Positions 15,134 to 28,849 of a stretch of 64,000 nt of DNA are shown in pieces (the stretch's first letter is position 1; every line of letters begins with the position of its first letter). Made by a program: the position numbers and the translations under genes. Origin of the DNA: Carallia brachiata (lineage: Eukaryota; Streptophyta; Magnoliopsida; Malpighiales; Rhizophoraceae); NCBI GenBank assembly GCA_021464245.1, contig JADCRB010000075.1:1-64000 (forward strand), read 5' to 3'. The notes beneath the pieces are model-generated. The model was not told where the DNA came from, made no database searches, and worked only from the letters and a program-made list of their open reading frames with translations.

Positions 15134-15275
15134 GTTAAACGACAGATTCACATTGAGTAGACCAATGCCTTTGGAACAGGCCCACTCAAAGGAATTAAAC
15201 ATGAAAGCCCAAATCTTTCTCTAATGGACCAAAAAGAAACAATTGTTATTCCAATCAATGTTGAATTACAATAAA

Positions 15276-15418
15276 TCAAATGAATTTCTGTTGGAAAGAA
15301 TTGATTAATAATGGGTTAGCACTCAAATTATGCTCCTCTAATCTGTGAAGTTTAGCAAAAACACCCACCAGGGTTGCAGTATTGTACGTGCAAGCCTCTG
15401 TTTGCATGAAATTTCCTC
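15276..15418 (-). pseudogene. Truncated 3' end of GH9 endoglucanase (contig-edge fragment)
   Basis: Encodes only the last ~47 residues of the GH9 protein (from [18 protein letters not shown] to the stop) and is identical in reading to 25406-25548. It is cut off by the N at 15419, beyond which GGP intron sequence begins. A continuous ORF across the N (15276-15701) is therefore a false GGP-GH9 fusion. Confidence 0.9.
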
Positions 15419-15419
15419 N
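15419..15419. other. Single-N contig junction
   Basis: One undetermined base joins the end of repeat copy A (inside a GH9 exon) to the start of copy B (inside GGP intron 4). It marks an assembly join, not a sequenced junction. Confidence 0.95.
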
Positions 15420-15458
15420 CCAACAAAAATAAAAACAACAGTTAAAAAACTGACTGAC

Positions 15459-16615
15459 GTTTATGGCAACAACACTTGGAGAATTTTCAGTATCAACAGG
15501 TGCATCTGGGAAGAACTGAACTTCACCATCCACACTTGCTTCAAACTGGAAGAGAAGCTCTTCCTGTCCAACTTTTGTAAAATTGAATTTTTTCTCATCG
15601 AAGGGCTGGAGGACCTTGCCAACATGAAATTCAGTCGGTCTCTTCTTCAAGTGGCAACCTTCATTCAGCTGGGCAATGAAACCATACCGGCCAGGAATCA
15701 CCTAAACCATGCATAATCAGAAATTTTGGCATGAATAAAATATCCCAAGGACTCTAAATTTCAATTGTCATGTAAAACACTACAGGATTTTCAATTTTGC
15801 GAACAACCTCACAGGCAATCCTTAAGTAGAAAAGAACACACCTTGGTCTTGCAGGCAGCGACATCATAGTGGAAGAGTCCTCTCTGCATACGGTCCTCCC
15901 ACTAGAAATTCCAATTCATACATAATTTAACCTCAATATGCTACAATTTCACCACACAACTAAAGACAACATGAATCAAGTTCATTAATCTTTATTGCTT
16001 AAACAATTATACCTCCCCGAGAAGAAGTGAGTCCAGAAAAGCAACAGGACGGTCGGCACACGCACGTCCATTCACATATTTCTCCCTAATACTGGCTGCT
16101 TTCTTGAAAGCATACAAAGGAAGCGTTGCTCCTACCATGCAATAAGGTTAAAGAAAACATAATAACACAATTACAAACAAAACCTAAAACAAATCAAAAA
16201 TCAAACGCTCAAAGCAACAGAGGAATATTAACAATGGACAACAAGTTCTTAAAATCCGGACCAAAAGAAATTTGCTGCTGCCAAAACATAGTAAATAATT
16301 AGAGAATGCTGTAATAACTTGAACAAATAAACAAATCCTGACTTAAAAAAAAATAAACAAACCCAATTAACATAAAGCTTAATGCTTCTAATTCTGCATA
16401 GTCTCTCTCTCAATCAGTTTTCCAATTGCAGCATAAGGAAAATATGATCTTCTACAAAAACACGTACCTTGAACGCTTTGGAGGCAATTGCAGCCGCAGC
16501 CCCCACCGTGGCGGGCACCCTCTTCCGCCTCCTCTTCCTGGCAGTTCGACACTACCGTTGGGACCCTCTTGATACTCAGCACCATCTCCTTATCGTTGCT
16601 CATCTTACTGCTCAT
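15459..16615 (-). pseudogene. GGP: GGP exons 1-4 only (copy B, truncated at the contig edge)
   Basis: Exons 16615-16468, 16131-16013, 15901-15842 and 15701-15459 have exactly the lengths of the intact gene (148, 119, 60 and 243 nt). Exons 5-7 are missing because the contig starts inside intron 4, so the HLHFQ catalytic motif is absent. Two substitutions differ from copy A: SNCQEE for SNYQEE in exon 1, and Ala for Gly in NGRG of exon 2. Not evidence for a second gene. Confidence 0.9.
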
Positions 16616-16737
16616 ATCTCCAAAAATACAAACTAACCCCACAGGCCAAGATCTAATAATTTTCAGCGCACTCTCTTATATCCCTTTCTATACTAAATTG
16701 CTTTCGCCTAAATTTGTACGTAGTAGTCCTAGCCTAA

Positions 16738-16947
16738 TTAAACAAGAAGGAGAGGAAGAACGGAACCGCCGCCGGCGAGGAAGAGGAGATCGGAAGGGCT
16801 GCCGCCTTCTGAAGGCAAAGCGCCACGCCCTCCGTGCGGCGAAGGGATGTTGTTGCTGCTGCTGCTGTTGCTGCCAATCACGCAACCCTTGCGTCGTACA
16901 GCTCGGACATGAATTACAGTCCGCGGAGTTGCTCCCTGTACAGCCGT
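16738..16947 (-). CDS. GGP leader upstream ORF with ACG start (intact copy)
   Basis: A 69-codon frame plus TAA stop in the GGP 5' leader, ending 122 nt before the main ATG (16615). It opens with ACG in the context CATCACGG, with A at -3 and G at +4. It encodes TAVQGATPRT, a poly-Ser stretch from AGC repeats, then a Gly/Pro/Ser-rich segment (SPHGGRGALPSEGG, SPSDLLFLAGGGS) and ends LPLLLV. A conserved non-AUG upstream ORF of about this size is established for plant GGP genes, where the peptide mediates ascorbate-dependent repression of GGP translation. Start codon and position fit. That it works here is inference. Confidence 0.85.
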   Translation of the reverse strand, partial: TAVQGATPRTVIHVRAVRRKGCVIGSNSSSSNNIPSPHGGRGALPSEGGSPSDLLFLAGGGSVLPLLLV

Positions 16948-17281
16948 GATGTCTACAACTTGTCTAACCCCCGGGCTTTACCCCCACGAAAACCAACACC
17001 AAACAATAAAACAAAATAAAAACACAGAAATACTCGATCAAGATTCAATCTTTATGCAATCAGACCCTCAATATGAACAAATCAAAGATACCCAGTTCTT
17101 GTATTGTCCTAAAATTGCTAAAAAGGTTTTTGAGATGTGCTCGAGGTAAATTTAGAGGTTTTTTCTGAGGAAAGTGGTAAATGAAACAAATGGGAAAGTG
17201 GGAAATTTTGGGTGGGTATTGGGCAAGTAGGTTTGTTGTTGTTGTTGTTGAATGTGGAGGATGAAAGGAGAGGAAAGGTTG

Positions 17282-17291
17282 TTTTATATAG
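17282..17291 (-). promoter_or_regulatory. GGP TATA box, copy B
   Basis: CTATATAAAA on the minus strand, the same element as 7177-7186. Confidence 0.5.
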
Positions 17292-18099
17292 AAAGATAAA
17301 GAGGAGGAGGGGCTGTTTGTGGCTGCAGTTTGGTCCTAAAGATTGTACAGCAGCGTTGAAGATAATAGGAAAATTTCGGTTATGGATCGTCATATGTTTC
17401 TAATTTTAGAGAGAGAGAGAGCTTTTTTCCTGACAGAGAGAGAGCGAGCTTCCCGTACCCAATAGGCAAAAAAATGCATTTTTTTTTTTAAACAATGCCT
17501 TCAATTTCATCAATATCACTTAAACCAATATTAACGTGTCATTTATATTGTCTACTGATGACTAAAAATTATTCCAATTTGTAATTAGTAGAACTTTTAT
17601 TTCAAATAAAAAAATATCAAGAAAATTTTTAACATTTATGCTACTCCCGATCTGAAAAAAAAAAAAAAAGAGTCGGATCAGAACTCGATTATTATCTATT
17701 TAAAATTTAATTTTTTCAAAAAAAGAAACAACGAAGCTCAAAAAAAAAAAAAAAACAACGATAAGTTTTAAGTACAATTAAAAACATGGTTCAGCGGTAG
17801 AACCTTTCTCTCATAAAAAATTTTGGGTCTATTGTCGTTTACATATTTTATTCTTTCCTTTTGCGCCAAAATCGTCTTCCAAAAGTCTAAAACCCTTCCC
17901 TTTTCTCCCCATCCAAACACGCCGTAAACCTCATCTCTTTTTGTCTCGCTATCATTTTCTTATGTGCTCTCTCTTTCTTTCTTTCTCTCATTCAATTTCG
18001 AAATCTATTAAAACTCTTTTCTTTTTTTGTGCAGAAGAAATGAAAGTTTGGTGTTTTCTTGAACAGTTTAGATACTAATTCAATTTGCAGGCATCGTTA

Positions 18100-20308
<2,209 letters not shown>

Positions 20309-22398
20309 CAGCCTGTCCCGAGCCAAGTTTTGGTACTCAATGCTTGCATTGACCATGAACGCTTAGGAGGCCACCAAGTTTTTTTCAGAAACAAGACTTG
20401 ACTTGAAGTTTGAAGGAACTGTGGCGAGTGAACAAGTTGCAACGACATTTTTGGTTGATATTAACAAAGGAAAGTAAGAATGAGGCTGAATACACGCTGC
20501 ACTTTCACAAATCATACAATATAGGAGTCTCCTGCATATTAATAAGGAATATGACATCAAATCAGTTCCTCTTTTTTTTCTTTTTTTTTTTTTGTGTAAA
20601 AATGAAAAAATAAGATTAGTATCCGAGAAAAGATGGGAAGATACTGAATAATTATGATATTTTTATGTCAGGCCATGAATAACAGATTTAACTCGCCACT
20701 TGACTTTGGTGGGACTTAGACTTGCGGTTATTTACGTGGATCCAGGCCCTGTAACTAGTCACACCATATAAGTGGTTGTAGTTTTCTAGGTTCTTTTAGT
20801 TGCGTTTATCAAAGGCAATTGAGCCTTTTTTTTTTTTTTTTTTTACATTTTGAACTACTCAAGTTTATCGTGGGAAACTCGTTTAGCTATTGACAAAACA
20901 CCTTTTGAGTTAATCATCACAATTCACAAGGTTATCGTTACCAAAGAACTACTCCTAGCTGCAGCCCGAAAAGGGCATCTTCTTTTTCTGTTATCCTGTC
21001 AAAAGGGCAACTACTTTGAGGGAGTTGCGACTTATCACTCAGACAAAAGCTCACCAACCTTAGATGATTTAATAATGTTGTGCATGATCAAACATTCTAT
21101 AAAATATTTGTCAAAAGAATCATATATATACAAATTTCGCAGTCTTGGCAGCTTAAACAACACGTGTAAGTTTTAAGTTCCACTTTATCTAGAAAATTAT
21201 GGTTTTTGTAAAAAAAAATTTTAACATACGGAAGTGAGATGGGAACGTTGTTGGGAGGATGTCATGTCCCATAAGTCATGAAAAGTGACAGTAAAATTAT
21301 CGGTAATGCCCCAGCCGTAGGGGGCGGGAGTAGGACCTTTTTTCTGTGGTTAAGGGGGATTCTGGTTTGGCTATGATTAGGAGCTTCTGGCCGAGTTTTA
21401 ACGTTATTACTTTTTGTTAATTGATTATATTTTAATTTTAAAAATAATTTTAATAACAATTGAGTTATAATTTGATAAAGCTTTAAAAATATATGAATCT
21501 AGTCAATTTGTCAAATTTTGTTTCAACATATGGCACTAGCATAATTTTTTTAATTTTTTTTTCAATTTTTTGTTACATGTTCACAAATATGTACATGACA
21601 GTGGAGTGCAAATGCGAGGAATTAAAATAGAACCCAGTTCTATATATGGAACTATCATAATACCCTTTTTATAATTTGTTAAAAAAAATTTCATTACATG
21701 CTTACATTAAACATATATAGAATGATGAAAATGTGAGGAATTAAATTCATAATGTTAACTTGAATATTCTAATCTAATGGTAAGAAGGACATTCGATATA
21801 ATGTTAAAAAGTTGTGGATTCAATTTTTTGTCGGGGCATTTAATGTGATTAAATTTACACTCTTCTATGATGGACGCAATCAACGTCACCCACTCACCAT
21901 AATTTTTCCATGGATGAAAAAAAAGAGCGTTAATATATATATACTGAATTTTAATATTCAATTAATAGATTGATTAAAATTAAGATTAATAATTTTAAAA
22001 TAAAATTAATAATTTTTATAATATAAAAAAATATTTTTTAATTTTTATTTTAAAAATTATTAGTCGTGTTTTTAAAATATTAATATTAATTTTAATAAAG
22101 ATATCAATAGTGGTTTTAAAATTCTGTATAATAATATTTTTAAAAAGAAAAAGTTAAAAAGACCAATGCATGGCCAAAACAGAACGGCAAATCCACATCT
22201 CACCACGTACCCAGTGACTAACAATGGAGTCCCACCTTAAAAAGGGACGCGTAGGCACTCGCTTTGGTATTTCTGGGCAGCAACACTTGCTCTTTTTCTC
22301 TCAAACTTCTCCTTACATTCGCAGACAGCTTTTAACCACACACTTTCCCAGAAACCAAAACCCGAAAAGAAAAAAAAACAAAAGGAAAGAACGGCCGT
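20309..22398. other. Spacer after PYRB copy B
   Basis: Second copy of 10171-12260, differing by scattered short indels in A/T runs. No gene seen. Confidence 0.45.
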
Positions 22399-23836
22399 AT
22401 GTTCCTCCACTACAATCCTTCCCGACCTCTGGGAAAAAATATGAGGTCTTTGGTGCTGCATCTTCATAGACAGTCCAAGGTATTGTGTATATATCTGCTA
22501 TATTAGCTTGTAGATAGTTCTTAATCATGCGTTGTTAATCGTGTGTGTTAATCATGCTTCGTTAATCGTGTGCATCTATATATAATAATAAGACACAGAG
22601 TCGGGCTACAATCAATATTTTTATTATTTTTATTATTTTTCAAAGTTAAAATATAGATTTGAATAGGTGTTAGTGTAAAGTTTAAAACCAATACCCCAAA
22701 TTCTGTACCACAAACCCCTAAGCCTTGAAAAAAAAATCTTCAAAAATATTTTTTGTGTTTAGAAAAAATTTAATTTTTCATTTTTGACAAATTCTTGAGA
22801 CACCTAACCTTTATTCATCATATAAATTATCTTTTTAGCTTGAATGTTCCTCCATTTTTGGTTGGCTAAAATAGTTGATAAACAGGAGAATAATCTCTTA
22901 AGTCCCTGCATTATGATGGAAATTATGTGGGAAGTATTCGACAATTATTGGAGTTCAAACAGGCATTGGTTTTCGTTTCCGCCAATATCGTTAATTTTTT
23001 GTTAACTTTAAAATTAGTTTGCATGTATACTTCTTTTTCTAGTGCTTAAAGTTCAATTGTACAACTTGCAACATAAAAAAAAGTTAAACCTGAGAGATTG
23101 GGAGAAAATTTTAGACAAGAAAAAAAATAAATGCTCATCACCCAAACGAGTGGCATAAAACCCACCAAATTTCTAATTATTTTGTTGGTAAATCTTTCTC
23201 TTTTTTGGTCCCCACTTCTAGAAAAAAAAACCAAAAAAACCTTTGGTAAGCATTTGACTATTTGAGACGGTCACCTTAGCAAGAGTATTGGAAATGTAAT
23301 CCCACATTGGTGGGAAAAGAATAGAAAAAGAAATATAAGTTAGATATATTATTGGTTGAGGTGACTTTAAGTTGTTTAAATAAGACAACAAATTTACCAA
23401 TTAAAATAAACTTAAAATGAATTTAGTTCAACATCCGACAATATTTGGATTCACAAAAATTATGAGTCTTAAATGGAAACAAAAAAAAAATCCAAGTGAT
23501 CACAAGGTAGATTTTTGTCTACTCTTAATAAGTCGGTTCTCATTTCTTAATATTCATTGGGGAATATGTTTGCTTAATTTTATTATGATCTTCCAGGAAT
23601 ACAGCCATGTAAACCAAAACGACATTGATATGGATGTGAAGGCACCTTCCACGGAAGATGAGTTCAAAAGAGTGGCCCAGGAGAAGAAAAAGGCTAAGGA
23701 GGCGAGTGAAATCTCCGAAAAGACTTTTGAATCTGTAGAAGAAGCCGTCGCAAGTAATGGAGATAAAGAGAGGGTGAAGAAGAGATCCGAGCAGCATGAA
23801 CCCAACGCCGACTGCGGGCGTAGAGGAAGCAATTAG
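22399..23836 (+). CDS. Small charged protein of unknown function (copy B)
   Basis: Second copy of the gene at 12261-13712. AAAGGAAAGAACGG replaces AAAGGAAAATGAACGG, removing the first ATG. The next in-frame ATG (22399) would start the protein five codons later. Exon 1 ends at 22479, and exon 2 is 23597-23836, with the same 79-codon reading as copy A. Confidence 0.4.
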
Positions 23837-25405
23837 TCGTCTTTTTATATAACGATAAGATTACTCTATTAAGCTGCGAGTTTATTGTAAGCTACAATTA
23901 CTAAAATTGTCCACATTTTGACCTTTTCCATATTTTTCCATATTTCATATTATGTGGCTCTCCTGTATTTTTTTTTTTTTTTAACAATAAAAATAATATA
24001 TTGTAAATTTATTAGTTATCAACATTAATATTGAATCTTTTTATAAAGAGAATGTACTACTAAAATATTATTAGTTTTGACTTGAACTCAAGATCTTCTC
24101 TAAATTTAATTTTAGTGTCAACAAATTGAGATCTTAATATTCTACCTCTACATAAATTCTTATTTATTGGAAGACGGACGACACTAACAATAAGGAAACT
24201 CTAACACAAGACAGTGTAGTGGAAAGTGTATTAGATTGCTACCGCCAGAATTCTCGTGTGTTTGAGATTTTTTTTTTTTTTTTGTCTTTTCTCTCCCCTT
24301 TTTTTCTTTTTAAATGAGAGAGTAAAATTGATATTTTAACAGTTAAGAATATTAATTTTTTTAATAATACAAATAATATGAATAATTATAATAAAATTTA
24401 TATCAAAAAAATTTAAATTTAGTTACACCAATAAATTTTGATTCTAAAAGTACGTGTGAGAGTAGTTTTATGTATTTTTCATTGGCGTTGTACGTTGTGC
24501 TATCAAGGACAGATAATTTTTTTTTTGGTGTAAACAATAGATAAACAAAAGTGGTACCTTCAGGAAAATTCACTCGAATTCCTTTTTCGAGGTAGGATGC
24601 AGACACTAATTTTGAACTACTAAGGGAACACACCATGACAAGCTAGCAAGAGTCACAGCAGAGTTGTTTAAAACTTCAAGGAGTTTAGAGTAAATTTAGA
24701 ATCTGTTTATTTACTGTAAAATAATTTATTTTTATAAAATATTTATAGAGAAAAATATTTACAGTGAAAATAATGATTTTTTTATCACTTATTTAAAATA
24801 CATTTTATATTTTTCTCAGAAAATAACATCAACTCAAAAAAAAGAAAAGTTATTTTCTTTAAAAATTTCAAAATTTTCTTCAAATTTTTCGTTGTAAAAT
24901 ATTTTACGTAAAACAAACACCAAAAAATGAGAAAAAAATTTTCCAGTAAAATATTTTCATACAAACAAACACACTCTTAGTCTCAAACAATCATGATAAG
25001 ATTTTAAATTTGTAATTTTACAAAGATATGACTGAATTTCTTACTACTTAAATCACACGATTGATGGTTATATTTTTTTTTTCTAATTTATAAGAAACTC
25101 TATTGAATATTTGAAGAGTATTTGGAGAGAAAAGTGAAGTTAAGTGAGATTTAAACTCTCCACTTGTTGTTCAAGAGATACTTTTTTCAACAAGTTGAAC
25201 AAATGTTCAATTTCTTAATTATATATATATATATATATATATTATTTTTTTTTTTTTTTTTTTGTTAAACGACAGATTCACATTGAGTAGACCAATGCCT
25301 TTGGAACAGGCCCACTCAAAGGAATTAAACATGAAAGCCCAAATCTTTCTCTAATGGACCAAAAAGAAACAATTGTTATTCCAATCAATGTTGAATTACA
25401 ATAAA
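23837..25405. other. Spacer between the small-protein gene and GH9 (copy B)
   Basis: Second copy of 13713-15275, including the MITE and the AT tract. The GH9 3' UTR probably lies in 25240-25405. Confidence 0.45.
24699..24976. mobile_element. Tourist-like MITE (family 1), copy-B duplicate
   Basis: Same insertion as 14574-14850, again bounded by TTA on each side. Not an independent insertion. Confidence 0.6.
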
Positions 25406-28400
25406 TCAAATGAATTTCTGTTGGAAAGAATTGATTAATAATGGGTTAGCACTCAAATTATGCTCCTCTAATCTGTGAAGTTTAGCAAAAACACCCACCA
25501 GGGTTGCAGTATTGTACGTGCAAGCCTCTGTTTGCATGAAATTTCCTCTCTCATCCCTAAACTGATCATTGAAATCGGGCCCACCCACTAAGGCCCCAGT
25601 AACGACATTTGGGTTTGGATTCTTACGGCTGTACCACATATCATACCCTTGCATGCACCCGATAAAACCCCTGTTACCAGTGGATGCTCCTCTGTGGTGA
25701 ACCCTTTGAGGGTACTTTGCACCATAACCGACCAAGTAACTGATGTTCATTGGATTACCACCCAAAATGTAATCAACCTGTGATTTGACAAAGCTAAGGA
25801 TTTCTCGTGGGCCCACCGTGCCGCTATCGCAATCGAGCCGTTGATCTGTAGCTTGTAGATAATCAGAGTAAACTGTGAGAAGAAACGCTGCCGTTGATAC
25901 GTATTGCATGTTGTTCCACTTGCGGATGTACAGTAAACCCCCTGGGGTGCGCTCCACATTAGTCTTGTTGTTTTTGTTAAGGCAAGCACAAATATAATGC
26001 TTTGCTTTTGAGCGGTATTGTTCTAATATGTGCTTGTATTTTTTGTGTTTGTCTTCTCTTTGCAACTGCAAAAGATGACATTCAGCAATTTAGCGACGGA
26101 TCTAAGAATTAAAGCGAACGGAGTAAATAGATATTAAAAAAATATTTTTTTGACTTTTTTTTATTATAGATGATAATATAAATAGTAAAATAACATTATT
26201 TAAGTAATAAATAGTAAGTTACGTTGTAAAATAATATTATTTTAATATACACACTAACTTTTTTTTTTAAATAAAAAAATAAAAATAAAATAAAAATTTA
26301 GTGGGAGCAAATGTGTGCTTGTATATTTTTTATTGTGTTCTCTTTGTAACTGCAAAATATGACATTAAACAATTCAGCAGTGGATCTAAGAATTAAAGTC
26401 AACGGAGTAAATACGCATTAAAAAATTATTTTTTTAACATTTTTATTATAAATAATAATATAAATAATAAAATAATATTATTTTAGTAATAAATAATAAA
26501 TTATGCTGCAAAAAATATTACTTTAACATATATAATAATCTTTCTGTTAAAAAAAAATAAGAGAGTGAGAATAAAAATAAAATACAAAATTTAATAAAAA
26601 TAATATATAAATTTTAACAAAAAATATTATAAATTTAAGTTTATTTATACTACTTTTTCTAGTGAAAACAATTCATAACGGCAAAACATACTTTTGACGA
26701 GGATAATAACTAGGATTAGTATTAATTACACTTTTTTTTTTCTTTTAAGGGAGGGCAAGTCAACATGGATCCGCCGACGAGCAATTGATGTGATTTATAA
26801 CAAGAAATTAAAGAAAAAAATTAAGCAGATCAAAACTAAGAGAATCTTTTTATGGGTATTGTAAGAGAAAGAAAAAGAGAAAACGTGAACGAAACGATTA
26901 GCATTACCATGGACGCAATGAGTTGAATGCCAGCGTACTTGACATCCCAACTAAACTCTGTGATGGACCAAGTAATTCCTCCAAACTCACGAGCATTCTC
27001 TACGACATACTTCAGATAAGCCTCCTTGCCGGTGGCCTTATATAGCCACAAAGCTGCCCACAATAACTCGTCCTTGTAGCCACTCAGTGATGTATAATAC
27101 CCCTTCACCACCTTCACACTCTCATCGTATTTTCCTCGATACTGATCGCCAAACTCAAACAACTACGAAGATTAAACACATAAACCCCTATCAGTACTCA
27201 TTGCTGAAACTTTGTTCGTTCTTAATTCATTAATTGAAAAGAATCCAATTACATGGATTGGAAAAAGACTAAGATGAGTTACAGTACAATTAACTGATTG
27301 AATTGTACAACCAAACGATTATTATTTATAACAAAAAAATCCGATAAAAATACGTTACTTTTATTGGTTTTTTGTTGTAAAAAATAATTATTTAGTTGAA
27401 CAATTTAATTAATCGATTGTATTGTGATTCATCAAAATCAATTTTTTTTTTCATTTGTGTATGTTTTTCAAATTGAAAATCATTATATGTAGATGGAGTT
27501 ATATCCTAACTAAAAGGCAAGCAGATGTATTGGTATTTCATTTATTAATGGATTTTAGTTAACAGTTTAAATTTTTAAGTTAAATAAGTTTTTATCTTGA
27601 TATCATAATGAGAAAGTTTTTTATTCAAACCTTACTATTACTCTCATTTTTCACATTTAATTGTGAATTCAAAATTAGTTGATTATACGTGAATTGTGTA
27701 GTTATACTGACCGTATGCATTGGTCCTGAAATCTTTATTGATTTGTAGTGGAATAGAATTATGTACACCTATCATATATGTCCCTATAACAAGTTAACAA
27801 ACCTAACAAATTAATTAACTTACTTGTGTTGCATGGTGCAACAGTAGGTGGGCGTATCGCCTGTTTGTGTTTTTAAAAACAACAGCCGCCGCCGCCATGG
27901 CTGCTGCCGTCTCTGCCGCAACCTCCGATCCGGGATTTTCTTCGTCAATTTTGAATGCTCGCCGGGATGTTGTCATGTCCTCCGGCCGCTGCCAGCAGTA
28001 GTGATCGGTGTAACCGTCACCCACCTACAGGGTTGCTAGCTTATAATTCAAGTCCGTGCGAATTAATCTAATGTCACATGTATATAGATTATGGTTTACC
28101 TGAATCCACAAGACATTGGGTTGATTGTGTGCTTTGATGAAATAATCCGTGCCCCATTTGATCGCCTCAAGCGCGTGCTCGTACTCTCCGGCGCCGGCTA
28201 TTTCTTCGCCGTGTTCTATTAGACTCCATGAAAGCATTGTTATGGTGAATGCCATGGGCAGACCAAACTTGATATTGTCACCAGCATCAGTAACCACCCA
28301 CCAAGTCCACCTACACAAAAATATAATCGACCCCAAATAATTCCCATCAAATATATCGACACAGTGCATTGGTACAAGTGACATGTAGAAAGTAAATGCA

Positions 28401-28797
28401 TAGAATGCAGTAGAATTGGTGGCCTACAAGCACCCGACATAGTCGGGATAGTTGGAAGCTAAGATTTCTAACTGAGGTTGTGTTTGATCAGCAGTTTTTC
28501 CTCTCACCAGCCTCGATAATAAACCATCTCCGGTAAGACTGAACGAAAAAAAAAAAAGAAGAATTGATGGCTTACCCCTTGTTCTAGCCCGTCAGTGAGG
28601 CCGGAATGGTGGCGCCAAGTGACCCTTTGATTGTGTGGCAACCGGCCGGACCGCTGCGATTCGAAGTAGAGGAGACTTTTTGAGAGAGCTTCGCTGTAGT
28701 TGAAGGATTGGGATGACGCTAAATTGGCAAACAAGAAGCACAAGAGGCCAAAGCTGTAGAGCTGGAGAGAAAATTTCAATTTTTTATTCTTCCCCAT
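25406..28797 (-). CDS. Secreted GH9 endo-1,4-beta-glucanase (class B type)
   Basis: Cleaves beta-1,4-glucan in the cell wall during growth, abscission or softening. Five exons: 28797-28576, 28310-28100, 28024-27824, 27162-26908 and 26065-25406, giving 516 aa. An ATG six codons upstream (28815) is possible, but a TATA box at 28841-28848 would place transcription start almost on it. Basic N-terminus plus [17 protein letters not shown] is a signal peptide. GH9 motifs: DAGD (83-86), [16 protein letters not shown] (H420-H421), [19 protein letters not shown] with D461, D464 and E477. No transmembrane anchor and no C-terminal CBM49. Exon 2 has TACTGATGCT where TACTATGATGCT is expected, a 2-nt loss; correcting it makes exon 2 exactly 213 nt. 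Likely a sequence error. Confidence 0.9.
26031..26600. repeat. Diverged tandem duplication across the GH9 exon 5 acceptor
   Basis: 26031-26310 and 26317-26600 align in the same order: GTGCTTGTAT, CTCTTTGCAACTGCAAAA or CTCTTTGTAACTGCAAAA, GGATCTAAGAATTAAAG, then CGGAGTAAATA. One unit contains the real exon 5 start and its 3' splice site. The other lies wholly in intron 4 and keeps a TGCAG acceptor-like site followed by decayed exon sequence. Confidence 0.7.
27273..27433. mobile_element. Hairpin MITE in GH9 intron 3
   Basis: About 160 bp that is almost entirely an inverted repeat. The left arm begins GATGAGTTACAGTACAAT and the right arm ends GTATTGTGATTCATC, with arms of about 65 bp meeting near TTTTTATTGG. 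No ORF. Confidence 0.65.
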
Positions 28798-28840
28798 TTG
28801 GTTCCTTTCTCTCATTCATGTCATACCTAATGTGCTATTA

Positions 28841-28848
28841 ATATATAT
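28841..28848 (-). promoter_or_regulatory. GH9 TATA box
   Basis: Minus-strand ATATATAT within GCATATATATTAATAG, 44 nt or more upstream of the ATG at 28797. Supports use of that ATG over the one at 28815. Confidence 0.45.
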
Positions 28849-28849
28849 G

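Larger units (their letters stand above)
13713..15275. other. Spacer between the small-protein gene and GH9 tail (copy A)
   Basis: AT-rich, with a MITE (14574-14850), an AT microsatellite and two possible SINE relics: a minus-strand pol III B-box-like GAGTTCAAGTC near 13955, and a tRNA-like stretch at 14095-14145. No gene seen. Confidence 0.45.

Noticed and set aside
16688..16885. Glutamine-run and arginine-rich minus-strand ORF
   Set aside because: It is another frame of the GGP leader; the poly-Gln comes from the AGC repeats that encode poly-Ser in the ACG upstream ORF.
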